Assembly (NCBI RefSeq): GCF_040543805.1
Contig: NZ_JBEUMS010000001.1
Span: forward strand, 620,001-684,000
Direction of reading: 5' to 3'
Length of the DNA: 64,000 nt
Source of the DNA: Arcicella rosea
Lineage (GTDB): Bacteria > Bacteroidota > Bacteroidia > Cytophagales > Spirosomataceae
In this document: positions 26,398 through 36,312 of the stretch, in pieces
Numbering within the stretch: position 1 is the stretch's first letter
How the letters are laid out: each line of letters begins with the position of its first letter
Translations under genes and position numbers: made by a program
The notes under the pieces: model-generated
Told to the model about the DNA's origin: nothing
Seen by the model: the letters and a program-made list of their open reading frames with translations, nothing else
The model's database searches: none

Positions 26398-26991
26398 TTA
26401 ACGATTAAAATACAAGAAAAAGAATAAATACAACCAGAGTATATCCAAAAAGTGCCAATAAGTAGCGCATAATTGGATTCTAGTAAGGTTTTTAGATTCG
26501 GTCGTAAACTTAAACGATGAAACCAAAGAAACCAATAAAACTACTAATCCTGAAAATACGTGTAAGCCATGTAAACCTACTAATACATAAATCCAAGAAG
26601 CGGCAACATCACTTCCAGCGAAGTATAATTGATTCTCAATTAAATCAGAGAAACCAATTACTTGAGTGATTAAAAACACCAACCCGAACACAAAAGTAAT
26701 AGAAATTGCTGTTTTGAGTGTACTGAATTTATTTTTTTTTGCAGCTCTCACTGCGAAAATCATTGAAATACTACTTACAAACAATATAATTGTTGAATAC
26801 CAAAAGATTTGAGGCAATTCAAACTCGTGCCATCTACCTTCTGCTTTTCTTACTAAATAACCTGAAGTCCATCCTGCAAACATCATGGTTATTGATACGA
26901 TTGCTAACCAAAGCATAAACTTCTTTGGGTTCATCGAGAGCGTTTCTTCAGGCTCTCCTAGCTTTATATTGGCTAAATGTTCTTGTGTCAT
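26398..26991 (-). CDS. Cytochrome c oxidase subunit III, second copy
   Basis: A 197-aa shorter paralogue of the downstream subunit III. It has the same closing blocks (VLVGLHGLHVFSGLVVL and TYWHFLDILWLYLFFFL) and an opening helix MLWLAIVSITMMFAGWTSGYL. Two different subunit III-like proteins in tandem are common in Bacteroidota ACIII-caa3 clusters. The two may assemble together, or one may be specialised. It lies 30 bp after the heme O synthase gene. Confidence 0.9.
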   Translation of the reverse strand: MTQEHLANIKLGEPEETLSMNPKKFMLWLAIVSITMMFAGWTSGYLVRKAEGRWHEFELPQIFWYSTIILFVSSISMIFAVRAAKKNKFSTLKTAISITFVFGLVFLITQVIGFSDLIENQLYFAGSDVAASWIYVLVGLHGLHVFSGLVVLLVSLVSSFKFTTESKNLTRIQLCATYWHFLDILWLYLFFFLYFNR

Positions 26992-27021
26992 TATTTGTTA
27001 ACTGTCAATTCTAAATCAAAA

Positions 27022-27909
27022 TTATACCTTGTCCATCAAAAAAGCTATTTGCACGATTGGCAAATATATAAACGACCCAAACATCATCATCAAGGCTGCT
27101 TTATCAGTTGGTTTCGACATTAAATAAAATGTCTGTGATAAAAACAATACTCCACACAAAACGGCTACCATTGCAGAGTTTATACCTGTCATGTGTAACA
27201 AATAAGGCACAAAACCACATGGAACCAAAAAGATGGTGTACATCATCATTGTCAAAGCAGTTCTTAAATCTTTGTGACCATTATTGGGTAACATTTTAAA
27301 GCCTGCTCTTTGATAATCTTCATCCGCAACCCATGCAATAGCCCAAAAATGTGGGAATTGCCAAAAAAACTGAATTGCAAATAAAATTCCGGGTTCTAAT
27401 CCAAAATGATTTGTGGCTGCAACCCAACCAATCATCGGAGGGAAAGCACCGGGAAAAGCACCTACAAAAACTGAAATTGGCCCTACTCGTTTCAATGGTG
27501 TATATACAAACCCATAGAGTAAAAAACTTAATAATCCGAGTAAGCCAGCCTTATAATTAAACTCAATAAATAGAATATATGATGAGATAATTAACAAAAT
27601 AATACAGAATACAGTCGCTTCATTTACCGACAATCGTCCAGTAGGTAATGGCCTGTTCTGTGTTCTTTTCATTAGTTTATCTAGTTCTTTTTCTTTAATC
27701 TGGTTCACGATATTTGCTGCACCAGTAATAAAAAAACCGCCTAAACTAATATAAATTATTTTTTCCCAATCGATATGATCTACAGCTAACGAATAACCAA
27801 ATGCACCAGAAAATGCAACTAGCGCTGATAATCTAAATTTCAATAATTCGTAATATGCTTTCACTTTTAAAGCTATTCCGATAGGAATGTTTTCTTCTTT
27901 TGAGATCAT
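27022..27909 (-). CDS. ctaB: Protoheme IX farnesyltransferase (heme O synthase)
   Basis: Adds the hydroxyethylfarnesyl chain to heme B, first step to heme A. 295 aa, about eight or nine transmembrane helices. The prenyl-diphosphate motif reads N-QIKE-KEL-D-KLMKRTQNRPLPTG. Compared with the usual NxxxDxxxD, the middle Asp is Glu, a conservative change. The second polar loop (WVADEDYQRAGFKMLPN) is present. It lies between ctaA and coxC genes, fitting heme A supply to CoxA. Confidence 0.93.
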   Translation of the reverse strand: MISKEENIPIGIALKVKAYYELLKFRLSALVAFSGAFGYSLAVDHIDWEKIIYISLGGFFITGAANIVNQIKEKELDKLMKRTQNRPLPTGRLSVNEATVFCIILLIISSYILFIEFNYKAGLLGLLSFLLYGFVYTPLKRVGPISVFVGAFPGAFPPMIGWVAATNHFGLEPGILFAIQFFWQFPHFWAIAWVADEDYQRAGFKMLPNNGHKDLRTALTMMMYTIFLVPCGFVPYLLHMTGINSAMVAVLCGVLFLSQTFYLMSKPTDKAALMMMFGSFIYLPIVQIAFLMDKV

Positions 27910-27963
27910 TACACTTTATGAATATCAAATATTCATTTTATTCTAAAATTACTTTGCTAAAAA

Positions 27964-28929
27964 CTAGCTTTTACTTGCCTTAAATACACGTTCAGCATTT
28001 ATTAACAGATAAACGATAAACTGTATTCCTAACGACAAAATAGCAAGCGTTAAATGAATTGGTTGAATATATGCTGGCACACCAAAGTAAGCCATTATTA
28101 TTCCTGAAATAATTTCTATGATAACAATTGCTAAAAGTGCTACCATAAATTTATATGTCAAACCTTCTCTTTGGATATTCTTTTTCAGAAGCCAAATTAA
28201 ATATACATGTAGAGCAAGTATTACCAACGAATACGAACGATGAATCAAAAACGGCAATCCCATTTGTTCTATCCAAGTATTTCTATTATATCCGAATAAG
28301 GGATTAGCCACTACTCTATCAATTGCTTCTCTTACTTGTGTACCTAATAATACTTGCGAAGTAGAAAGTACCAATGTTAAAACCAGAACCAAATTTAAAG
28401 TTGATTTTTGGCTAATTGTTTCAACTGAAATTACTTCAGACCAAGCCCTAGCAATGGCATAAAGTAATACAAATACAACCAGTACGGCTAACAACATGTG
28501 CAGTGTTACAACACCAGGCTTCAAAAAAGAATCGACTACATATTTCCCTAATACTCCATTCGCACCTATTAAAATAACGCCTAGAAATGATAAATATACG
28601 ATTACTCTATCTTTCTTGAAGTAATAGAAAATAGAAGCTATAAAGGTCGCAAATACAACAATCCCAGTAAAAGCACCCAGTAATCTATTTGCGTACTCTA
28701 TCCATGTTTTTGTTGCATTAAATTCTACTTCTCCATGCAATTTTTCTGCATAAATTTCTTGGTAATTATGCGGAAGTTGGCTTACATCAGTTGGTGGAAT
28801 TAGCATGCCAAAGCATTTTGGCCAATCTGGACAACCCATTCCTGAACTAGTACTCCTAACAATTCCACCAGCCAATACTAATAGATAAATCGTAATGATT
28901 GTTAATATTCCTAATTTCCTAAAAAGCAT
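27964..28929 (-). CDS. ctaA: Heme A synthase
   Basis: Oxidises the C8 methyl of heme O to the formyl group of heme A. 321 aa, eight transmembrane helices in two four-helix halves. Signatures are VLAGGIVRSTSSGMGCPDWPKCFG near residue 20, the first-half EYANRLLGAF motif (E-x-x-H position replaced by the ANR form), LHMLLAVLVVF with a heme His, and the second-half LIHRSYSLVILALHVYL. A cysteine pair sits in the first periplasmic loop (GCPDWPKC). It lies downstream of coxA after a terminator-like hairpin. Confidence 0.92.
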   Translation of the reverse strand: MLFRKLGILTIITIYLLVLAGGIVRSTSSGMGCPDWPKCFGMLIPPTDVSQLPHNYQEIYAEKLHGEVEFNATKTWIEYANRLLGAFTGIVVFATFIASIFYYFKKDRVIVYLSFLGVILIGANGVLGKYVVDSFLKPGVVTLHMLLAVLVVFVLLYAIARAWSEVISVETISQKSTLNLVLVLTLVLSTSQVLLGTQVREAIDRVVANPLFGYNRNTWIEQMGLPFLIHRSYSLVILALHVYLIWLLKKNIQREGLTYKFMVALLAIVIIEIISGIIMAYFGVPAYIQPIHLTLAILSLGIQFIVYLLINAERVFKASKS

Positions 28930-28996
28930 TATTAGAATATTTAAACATTGATAAACTCAATTCATTTAATGCGAAATCGAACTAAATGAATCTTCT

Positions 28997-29054
28997 AAAA
29001 AGAAAAATTGAGAATATGTTAATTTAAGATAACCTAAATTAACACATTCTCAAT
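28997..29054 (-). terminator. Terminator after coxA
   Basis: A 20-bp stem (29007-29026 with 29035-29054, one mismatch) is followed on the minus strand by ATTTTTCTTTTT. A second weaker hairpin (TTCATTTA / TAAATGAA) lies at about 28962-28990. It should limit read-through from coxBA into ctaA. Confidence 0.8.
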
Positions 29055-29074
29055 CTTAGAGGTTTTTTAACATC

Positions 29075-30958
29075 TTAGTGACTATAAGATGAATTTTGAA
29101 TATCTAATAAATCTTCAATATCCTTTTCATGTGCAATCTCCTCATTCTCCTCTGGTAAGTTAGATTCAGGTGTTGCTGAATATGGAACGTTCTGTGGAAT
29201 GAAATCTACTGCTGAACCTGGTTTACTGTAGTCGTAAGCCCAACGATATACTGCTGGAATTTCACCTTCCCAGTTACCATGTACTGGAACAACTGGAGTA
29301 GTCCATTCCAAAGTAGTAGAGTTCCAAGGGTTTTGTGGAGCTGTTTTTCCTTTGAAGATAGAATAAACAAAGTTAATTACAAATATCACTTGCGCAGTGA
29401 ATGTTAAAATAGCAGCTATTGAGATAAACATGTTCATATCAACAAAAGCTTCCATTCTACCATTACCTAATGCAGTAAATGAATAATAACGACGTGGGAA
29501 ACCTGCTAAACCTACATAGTGCATTGGGAAAAATACGCAATAAACACCGATGAAAGTTGCCCAGAAGTGAGCGTATCCCATGTTTTTGTTCATCATTTTT
29601 CCGAACATTTTAGGGAACCAGTGATAAACCCCAGCCATCAATCCGAAGAATGATGCAGCACCCATTACTAAGTGGAAGTGAGCAACTACAAAGTAAGTAT
29701 CGTGTAAGTTAATATCTAAAGCGGCGTTACCAAGAATAATACCTGTTAAACCACCTGAGATAAACAATGATACTAGACCAATAGAGAACAACATCGCTGG
29801 AGTAAAGATGATATTACCTCTCCAAAGTGTTGTAATATAGTTAAATGCTTTTACTGCTGAAGGTACTGCAATAATCAATGTTAGGAACATAAATACTGAA
29901 CCTAAGAATGGATTCATACCTGTTACGAACATGTGGTGAGCCCATACAATAAATGCAAGCATTGTAATACCCATCATTGAACCAATCATCGCACGGTAAC
30001 CAAAGATTGGTTTACGAGAGTTAGTAGCAATAATTTCAGAAGTGATACCTAAAGCTGGAAGTAATACGATATATACTTCAGGGTGACCCAAGAACCAGAA
30101 TAAGTGTTGGTATAAAATAGCCGAACCACCTACGTTTGGTAAAGCTTCACCGCCGATATAGATTTCTGACAAATAGAATGATGTACCAAAGCTACGGTCG
30201 AAAATCAATAACAAAGCAGCCGATAATAATACAGGGAAAGATAAAAGACCTAAGATAGCTGTAAAGAAAAACGCCCAGATAGTCAAAGGTAATTTAGTGA
30301 ATGACATTCCACGTGTACGAAGGTTAATAACTGTACAAATGTAGTTGATACCGCCCATTAACTGAGAAACGATAAAGAACGTCATACTTGTCAACCATAA
30401 TGTCATCCCTAAACCAGAACCAGGCATTGCTTGTGGTAATGCACTTAGTGGTGGATAAATTACCCAACCGCCAGATGCTGGACCTGTTTCAGTAAACAAT
30501 GAAGCAAACATGATAATTGATGCTAAGAAGAAGAACCAATATGATAACATGTTGATAAAGCCCGAAGCCATATCTCTTGCTCCAATTTGAAGAGGAATCA
30601 AAAAGTTTGAGAAAGTACCTGATAAACCTGCTGTTAATACAAAGAATACCATGATGGTTCCGTGCATAGTAACAAGTGCTAAATAAAACTCTTTCTCTAG
30701 TTTTCCATCAACAATCCATTGACCTAACACTGGCTTTAACCAAGTTAAATCCATATCAGGAAAACCTAATTGCAAACGGAAGATAATTGACATCGCACCA
30801 CCAAAAAATGCCCAGATAATACCTGAAATTAAGTACTGCTTAGCAATCGTTTTGTGATCTTCTGAAAATATATATTTTTGTACAAAGCCTAACTCGTGAT
30901 GCTCATGTTCATGCTCGTGTGCATGAGCGTCTGTAGCGTTTAGTGTCGCAGTTGCCAT
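29075..30958 (-). CDS. coxA: Cytochrome c oxidase subunit I
   Basis: The catalytic heme-copper subunit: reduces oxygen to water and pumps protons. 627 aa, at least twelve transmembrane helices. Visible sites are the CuB His-Tyr motif WFLGHPEVYIVLLPALG, the two CuB histidines in AHHMFVTG, and the heme a/a3 ligands in HDTYFVVAHFHLVMG. The N-terminus is histidine-rich (ATDAHAHEHEHEHHELG), an extra possible metal-binding tail. The C-terminus is acidic. It is co-transcribed with coxB, 35 bp upstream. The neighbouring heme A genes and ACIII genes point to a caa3/aa3-type enzyme. Confidence 0.97.
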   Translation of the reverse strand: MATATLNATDAHAHEHEHEHHELGFVQKYIFSEDHKTIAKQYLISGIIWAFFGGAMSIIFRLQLGFPDMDLTWLKPVLGQWIVDGKLEKEFYLALVTMHGTIMVFFVLTAGLSGTFSNFLIPLQIGARDMASGFINMLSYWFFFLASIIMFASLFTETGPASGGWVIYPPLSALPQAMPGSGLGMTLWLTSMTFFIVSQLMGGINYICTVINLRTRGMSFTKLPLTIWAFFFTAILGLLSFPVLLSAALLLIFDRSFGTSFYLSEIYIGGEALPNVGGSAILYQHLFWFLGHPEVYIVLLPALGITSEIIATNSRKPIFGYRAMIGSMMGITMLAFIVWAHHMFVTGMNPFLGSVFMFLTLIIAVPSAVKAFNYITTLWRGNIIFTPAMLFSIGLVSLFISGGLTGIILGNAALDINLHDTYFVVAHFHLVMGAASFFGLMAGVYHWFPKMFGKMMNKNMGYAHFWATFIGVYCVFFPMHYVGLAGFPRRYYSFTALGNGRMEAFVDMNMFISIAAILTFTAQVIFVINFVYSIFKGKTAPQNPWNSTTLEWTTPVVPVHGNWEGEIPAVYRWAYDYSKPGSAVDFIPQNVPYSATPESNLPEENEEIAHEKDIEDLLDIQNSSYSH

Positions 30959-30993
30959 AATTAATGAAAATTTATTCTTGTTGAATAAGTAGT

Positions 30994-32100
30994 TTAACGT
31001 AAAGATGCCGTTCCAGCTGTAGCTGTTTCTGTTGCTGTAGTACTGTCTGCTTCAACAGCAGGAGCTTCAATGTATTTTTGAGCTTTTGCTTTGAACTTTT
31101 CAGGAACTTTAGCCAAGTAATCAGGATTTTGAGTTAAGAATGGCTTTTGTTGTTTACACCAAGCTGCATACTCATCTGGTTCATCAACGAAAACTGTGAT
31201 TGCCATACCGAAGTGACCACTACCACAAATTTCAGTACAGTTTAACTTATAATTAAAATCAGGATTACCAGTTTTATAACGCATCTCATCTGTTGAAATC
31301 GTTGGAACAAACCAGAATTTAGTTGGCATTCCTGGTACTGCATCCATTTTAACCCTTTGGTAAGGTAAATAAACAGAGTGTAATACGTCTTGAGCTTTGA
31401 TTTTCAATAATACAGGCACTCCTTTTGGAATGTGCATTTCGTTAGCAGTAAAATCATCGAATGATTTCTCATCAGTAAAATCAATACCTATACTGTTTGT
31501 ATTATCAATCAATTTATAGTTATTATTTCCTAATTTATTGTCATCATTTCCAGCATATCTAACATACCATCCGAATTGGTGACCTGTCACTTCAATCACA
31601 ACAGCATTATCTGGTGCTTGTGAAGTAATATCTCTCCAAGTTCTCCAACCTGTAAATACAAGTACTGCCATTACAATAGCAGGGATTACAGTCCAGATAA
31701 GTTCTAGCTTGTGGTTAACTGGATAAAAAGTTGCAATATTTCCTTTTTTATAACGATAGATAAAAGGGAAAACAAATAGAAGTGCATTCGTAACAAAGAA
31801 TGCGAAAGTAATAACTCCCATTGAAATCCAAAACATACTATCTGTTTTAACACCATGTTCTGATGCCGCTACTGGTAAAAAGTCTGGTCTTGCGTGGAAA
31901 AACGACCATGCAGCACCAATAGAACCTAAAACCAAGAATATAATGAACCCAATTGCATTTAGATTATTAGCTCCGTCAACTGGTACATCAGAGTCTGTAT
32001 CAGTTCCCTGAATACCTTTTGATAAAGCCATACTCTTGCTGACAATGATAATTGCCAAAATCAAGAATATTACTGACAAAAGTCCTATTAAATACGTCAT
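30994..32100 (-). CDS. coxB: Cytochrome c oxidase subunit II
   Basis: A 368-aa subunit that carries the CuA centre and takes electrons from ACIII. It has an N-terminal membrane segment (LIGLLSVIFLILAIIIVSKS), two further helices (about residues 50-70 and 90-120), then a periplasmic cupredoxin domain. The CuA motif CTEICGSGHFGM is complete: Cys, Glu, Cys, His, Met. There is no fused cytochrome c domain at the C-terminus, which instead ends in an A/T-rich tail. Three predicted helices is one more than the usual two, a feature I have seen in Bacteroidota forms. Confidence 0.95.
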   Translation of the reverse strand: MTYLIGLLSVIFLILAIIIVSKSMALSKGIQGTDTDSDVPVDGANNLNAIGFIIFLVLGSIGAAWSFFHARPDFLPVAASEHGVKTDSMFWISMGVITFAFFVTNALLFVFPFIYRYKKGNIATFYPVNHKLELIWTVIPAIVMAVLVFTGWRTWRDITSQAPDNAVVIEVTGHQFGWYVRYAGNDDNKLGNNNYKLIDNTNSIGIDFTDEKSFDDFTANEMHIPKGVPVLLKIKAQDVLHSVYLPYQRVKMDAVPGMPTKFWFVPTISTDEMRYKTGNPDFNYKLNCTEICGSGHFGMAITVFVDEPDEYAAWCKQQKPFLTQNPDYLAKVPEKFKAKAQKYIEAPAVEADSTTATETATAGTASLR

Positions 32101-32134
32101 GTTCGTAAATAAATTTTAATTATAAATTCTTAAT

Positions 32135-32174
32135 AAAATGTTTATCAAAAATGTTTTTTGTGATAAAACATTTT
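32135..32174 (-). terminator. Stem-loop between actF and coxB
   Basis: AAAATGTTTATCA (32135-32147) is complementary, with one bulge, to TGATAAAACATTTT (32161-32174). It is A/T-rich with A/T flanks. Weak terminator or processing site at the boundary between the ACIII and oxidase genes. Confidence 0.55.
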
Positions 32175-32190
32175 TTCTATTTCAATAAAA

Positions 32191-33522
32191 TTAAATATCG
32201 TGATGAAGAGCTTCTTCCAAGAAAGGATGGTTTTTAGCTACTAAAGAAGCTTTCGTTAATTCATTTGATACAATGTAAATGAAAGCAGAAGCAAAAATTG
32301 TAACCATACCAAACTCTACTAATCCGAATCCACCGTGTGGTCCAAGTGTTCCTGGCATAATCATTTGGTAGAAGTCTAAGTAGTGACCAACGATGATGAA
32401 AGCACAACAGATTTTTAAGAAAATTGCAGTTCTTTTTGCATCACGAGTCATCATTACTAAGAATGGGAAGAAGAAGTTAAACACAACGTTTAATATTTCT
32501 GTAGCCTTGTAAATTTTGTCATGACCTTCCCAACGCTCTAAGAAATAAATCGTTTCTTCAGGGAAGTTAGCATAGTAAATCAACAAAAATTGTTCGAACC
32601 AAACGTAAGTCCAGAAGATAGAGAAAGCAAACATGAATTTACCTAAATCGTGTAAATGGCTAAAATTCACATATTGCATATAGCCTTTGTCTTTCAATAA
32701 CAATACAGTTAAAGTAATAGTAGCTAAGCCTGTAACATGCCATGAAGAGAACATATACCATCCGAACATTGTAGAGAACCAGTGAGTGTCGATAGACATA
32801 ACCCAGTCCCAAGCTGACATTGAGCTTGAAATACCCATTACTACAATAAAACCTGTAGCAATTTTCACCATATCGTAAAAATTAGCACTGCCTCCGTTCA
32901 AATCTTCATCAATAGATTTTTTACGCATCCAGTTCCAAAGAACTAACCAAAGCACAAAAAATACAACCATTCTACCTAAGAAAAATCCTTGATTTAAATA
33001 TCCTGATTTTCCAGCAATGATTTTATCATAATGCTCGCTTGAAGGATCAGTAATTCCATGGTGCATCCAGTGGAAAATAACATCGCCTTTGAAAATGAAT
33101 GTTAAAATTAAAACTGGTCCAGTTACCATCAAGAAACGTGGAAACGCTTCTGGAATTCTTTTAATTACTGATGACCAACCAGCTTTAGCAAGGTATTGAA
33201 TTGAAACGAAGAACATACCGATTACAGCAATACCTGTAAAATATACTCCGTTCAACCAAAGGTTTGCCCAGATACGGTTCGTCCAGTCGTAATCACCATG
33301 ATGAGAAACCGCTCCGCCAGAAAGGTGTTCTCCGTGCTCAGCACCATGTTCAGCAGCTGCTTGAACTACTTCGTGCCCTTCACCACGTGATAACAAATAA
33401 ATTCCAACTAGTAGAGCTACAACTCCAGCCACAAAAGCATAAATGATTCTCTTGCGACCCTCCGCCGTGAACTCAAAATATTCTTCGACGTTAGCTGGGG
33501 AAAAATGTGAATGTCCCGCCAT
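32191..33522 (-). CDS. actF: Alternative Complex III subunit ActF (NrfD-like quinol-interacting membrane protein)
   Basis: A 443-aa membrane protein of the ActF type, a NrfD/PsrC relative in quinol:cytochrome c oxidoreductase. It has an N-terminal helix after FTAEGRKRIIYAFVAGVVALLVG, a His-rich periplasmic loop (AAEHGAEHGEHLSGG), then about nine further helices. Characteristic pieces are VTGPVLILTFIFKGDVIFHWMHH, WDWVMSIDTHWFSTMFGWY and SNELTKASLVAKNHPFLEEALHHD at the end. Last of the six act genes. Confidence 0.93.
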   Translation of the reverse strand: MAGHSHFSPANVEEYFEFTAEGRKRIIYAFVAGVVALLVGIYLLSRGEGHEVVQAAAEHGAEHGEHLSGGAVSHHGDYDWTNRIWANLWLNGVYFTGIAVIGMFFVSIQYLAKAGWSSVIKRIPEAFPRFLMVTGPVLILTFIFKGDVIFHWMHHGITDPSSEHYDKIIAGKSGYLNQGFFLGRMVVFFVLWLVLWNWMRKKSIDEDLNGGSANFYDMVKIATGFIVVMGISSSMSAWDWVMSIDTHWFSTMFGWYMFSSWHVTGLATITLTVLLLKDKGYMQYVNFSHLHDLGKFMFAFSIFWTYVWFEQFLLIYYANFPEETIYFLERWEGHDKIYKATEILNVVFNFFFPFLVMMTRDAKRTAIFLKICCAFIIVGHYLDFYQMIMPGTLGPHGGFGLVEFGMVTIFASAFIYIVSNELTKASLVAKNHPFLEEALHHDI

Positions 33523-33604
33523 TATACTATAAAGTTTGTAAGTTTGATTTTATACTTTTAAAGAGTTTGCCATGAAACTCCGAAATAATCCTTCGCAAAT
33601 AATA

Positions 33605-34222
33605 CTATTGCTTTTGCAATTCATGAACATACAATACAATCTTCCAACGGTCAGCAGAAGAAATTTGTGAACCATGTGCCCACATTCTACCTTTTCCATG
33701 CGTAATTGTATGATAAATATGTCCGTCATTTACATCTTTCAAAGCATCAGATGAATATACAGGTACACCCGCATATTTTTTACCTACAAGACCATCACCT
33801 TTACCAGCCTCACCGTGGCAATGCTGACAGAATCTTTCGTATTGTTCTTTACCAGCTTCAAGGTTTTTTTCTGTAGGAGCAAAAGGATTACTCAATAAAG
33901 CTTCAGAAGAAGCCATATCTCCAGATTTAATGTTTCGAGCAATTAAGTCCATTTGAAGTAATTTAGCATTCACAGAATCACTTTGTGCTTTGCCAAAATT
34001 ACTACGAGGTACAGTTCCTTTTACTGGTAAACGCATATTCATTCCGTAAGGATTAATATGGTTTGTATCTCCTTCAGACTGTGACATTGGCTCGTATCCT
34101 ACCGAATGATACATATTTGGAGCAAATTCAGTCCCTGGATCGTTATGTTTGTCCTTACAAGCTGTTAGCGATAATGCGATAACTCCACTTACTAAAAGAC
34201 TTTTTGTTTTGTTAGTAAACAT
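33605..34222 (-). CDS. actE: Alternative Complex III subunit ActE, monoheme cytochrome c lipoprotein
   Basis: A 205-aa periplasmic cytochrome c anchored by a lipid: the signal ends in a lipobox (VIALSLTAC). I prefer ATG 34222 over the upstream 34252 because it gives a normal lipoprotein signal. A single CxxCH site (RFCQHCHGEAGKGDG) and a distal methionine in GRMWAHGSQ give one heme. The GMNMRLPVKGTVPR segment is typical of ActE. It passes electrons from ActA/ActB to the oxidase. Confidence 0.94.
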   Translation of the reverse strand: MFTNKTKSLLVSGVIALSLTACKDKHNDPGTEFAPNMYHSVGYEPMSQSEGDTNHINPYGMNMRLPVKGTVPRSNFGKAQSDSVNAKLLQMDLIARNIKSGDMASSEALLSNPFAPTEKNLEAGKEQYERFCQHCHGEAGKGDGLVGKKYAGVPVYSSDALKDVNDGHIYHTITHGKGRMWAHGSQISSADRWKIVLYVHELQKQ

Positions 34223-34278
34223 AATTTTAGAAATATTTTTTTCGTCAATCACCTAGAAATCATTTCAAGTGACATAAA

Positions 34279-34803
34279 CTAAAATTGCTTAACGTTCACT
34301 TCGATTGCACCTGTTGCTTTCAAAATAGATTCGATTTCTGATTCTGACTTTTTATTGTTTGCCATATTGACAGTCAAAATAAATCTATCATCTGTGCTTC
34401 TTAAATCGAAAGTTCTTGGTTTCTTACCTGGCCACAAGCTGTTTGATACCAAGAAAGTACCAACCATACCAAAGGCAGTAAACAATACTGTACCTTCAAA
34501 TGAAACTGGAATCCAGTCTGGCAAAGCAAAGAAGTCTTTACCACCAATAATCATTGGCCAGTCGAAAACCATTGTATAGTTTATCAAAGAGAAAATACAT
34601 GTTAAACCTAAACAACCAAATAAAAAGGCTGCGATAGGAATACGAGTACGTGGATGTCCAATTGCAACATCTAATCCGTGAATTGGGAATGGAGTATAAA
34701 CTTCTTCGATTTTGATTCCGCTTTTCTTCACTGTTGTTACAGCTTGTAAGACTTCATCATCATCATCATATACTCCGACTAAATATCTTTCTGTTGAATC
34801 CAT
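34279..34803 (-). CDS. actD: Alternative Complex III subunit ActD (DUF3341)
   Basis: A 174-aa membrane protein with an N-terminal soluble domain (YLVGVYDDDDEVLQAVTTV...) and the motif EVYTPFPIHGLD. Two transmembrane helices follow (FLFGCLGLTCIFSLINYTMV and GTVLFTAFGMVGTFLV), then a C-terminal domain (DDRFILTVNM...). This is the DUF3341/ActD layout. A structural subunit between ActC and ActF. Confidence 0.93.
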   Translation of the reverse strand: MDSTERYLVGVYDDDDEVLQAVTTVKKSGIKIEEVYTPFPIHGLDVAIGHPRTRIPIAAFLFGCLGLTCIFSLINYTMVFDWPMIIGGKDFFALPDWIPVSFEGTVLFTAFGMVGTFLVSNSLWPGKKPRTFDLRSTDDRFILTVNMANNKKSESEIESILKATGAIEVNVKQF

Positions 34804-34861
34804 TGTTTGAATCTTTATTCTGTTTTGTGATTTGTAACTAGTAAAATGTTGAACTTAATTA

Positions 34862-36271
34862 CTAGTGAACATTTTCTTTAGATTTTTCTCCACCTTGTTT
34901 TTTCTTGAAAGGATAGTTTGTTGAAACACCTTTCATTACAGACTTAACCTCGAACATATTGATTACAGGTAAGAATTTCGCAAACAAGAAGAATAATGTA
35001 AAGAATAAGCCGAAAGAGAAAATATAATCACCAATATCATACATTGTTGGCGAGAACATAGCCCATGAAGAAGGGATATAGTCACGGTGCAATGAAGAAA
35101 CGATAATTACAAAACGTTCGAACCACATACCGATATTTACAATCACAGATAAGATGAATGAAACAAGGATACTTGTACGTAATTTTTTGAACCAGAAAAG
35201 TTGTGGAGAAATTACGTTACAGCTCATCATCATCCAATATGCCCACCAGTAAGGACCAGTAGCACGGTTAACGAAACAGTAGCTTTCGTATTCTACTCCT
35301 GAATACCAAGCGATGAAGAACTCTGTTAAATAAGCAATACCTACGATTGAGCCTGTAACAGTAATGATGATGTTCATCATTTCGATGTGCTCAATTGTGA
35401 TATAATCTTCTAATTTAAATACTACACGAGTAATTAATAATAAAGATTGTACCATTGCAAATCCTGAGAAAATCGCACCAGCAACGAAGTATGGAGGGAA
35501 AATGGTAGTATGCCATCCTGGAATTACAGAAGTTGCAAAGTCCATTGATACAATCGTGTGTACAGAAAGTACAAGTGGTGTTGAAATACCTGCAAGAATT
35601 AAAGATACGTATTCATAACGTGCCCAAGTTTTTGCTGAACCATTCCAACCTAAACTGAATAAGCCGTACCAGAATTTTGAAGCTTTAGTTTGTGCTCTGT
35701 CACGAATAGTAGCCAAGTCAGGTACAAGACCTAAATACCAGAATACTAACGATACTGAAAGGTAAGTTGAGATAGCGAAAACGTCCCAAACCAATGGAGA
35801 GTTGAAGTTTACCCAAAGTGAACCAAATGTGTTTGGTAATGGTAATGCCCAGTGAAATAACCAAGGACGACCCATGTGAGCCAAGATAAATGATGCAGCA
35901 CAAAGTACAGCAAAGATTGTCATTGCTTCCGCAGCACGGTTAATAGATGTTCTCCATTTCTGACGGAATAATAATAGTACGGCAGAAATCAAAGTACCAG
36001 CGTGACCAATACCTACCCACCATACGAAGTTGGTAATATCCCAAGCCCAGCCAACTGTTTTATTTAAGCCCCAGACTCCGATTCCTTGCCACCATGTCCA
36101 GAATAGACAATAAGCACCGTAAGCAAAAACTACGAGAGATACTCCAAAAGCAATTTTCCATTCTTTTGTTGGAGCCCCTTCTACTTGCTTACAAATATCA
36201 TTTGTAACGTCGTGATAAGATTTACCGCCTGAAACGAGGGTTTCTCTTATGGGTGATACTACGTGCGACAT
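34862..36271 (-). CDS. actC: Alternative Complex III subunit ActC (NrfD-like)
   Basis: A 469-aa polytopic protein of about ten helices and the main quinol-binding membrane subunit candidate. It starts with a soluble stretch (SHVVSPIRETLVSGGKSYHDVT). Family motifs include TNFVWWVGIGHAGTLISAVLLLFRQKWR, the FILAHMGRPWLFHWALPLPN segment, and the FERFVIIVSSLHRDYIPSSW segment. It lies 103 bp after actB with a terminator-like hairpin between. Confidence 0.94.
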   Translation of the reverse strand: MSHVVSPIRETLVSGGKSYHDVTNDICKQVEGAPTKEWKIAFGVSLVVFAYGAYCLFWTWWQGIGVWGLNKTVGWAWDITNFVWWVGIGHAGTLISAVLLLFRQKWRTSINRAAEAMTIFAVLCAASFILAHMGRPWLFHWALPLPNTFGSLWVNFNSPLVWDVFAISTYLSVSLVFWYLGLVPDLATIRDRAQTKASKFWYGLFSLGWNGSAKTWARYEYVSLILAGISTPLVLSVHTIVSMDFATSVIPGWHTTIFPPYFVAGAIFSGFAMVQSLLLITRVVFKLEDYITIEHIEMMNIIITVTGSIVGIAYLTEFFIAWYSGVEYESYCFVNRATGPYWWAYWMMMSCNVISPQLFWFKKLRTSILVSFILSVIVNIGMWFERFVIIVSSLHRDYIPSSWAMFSPTMYDIGDYIFSFGLFFTLFFLFAKFLPVINMFEVKSVMKGVSTNYPFKKKQGGEKSKENVH

Positions 36272-36312
36272 ATTTTAATATTTGATAGTTTTAATTTCAG
36301 TGATGGATCAAA

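Noticed and set aside
27022..27909. Loss of function in heme O synthase through the changed Asp in the prenyl-binding motif
   Set aside because: The change is Asp to Glu, a conservative one, and the rest of the motif and gene context is intact.
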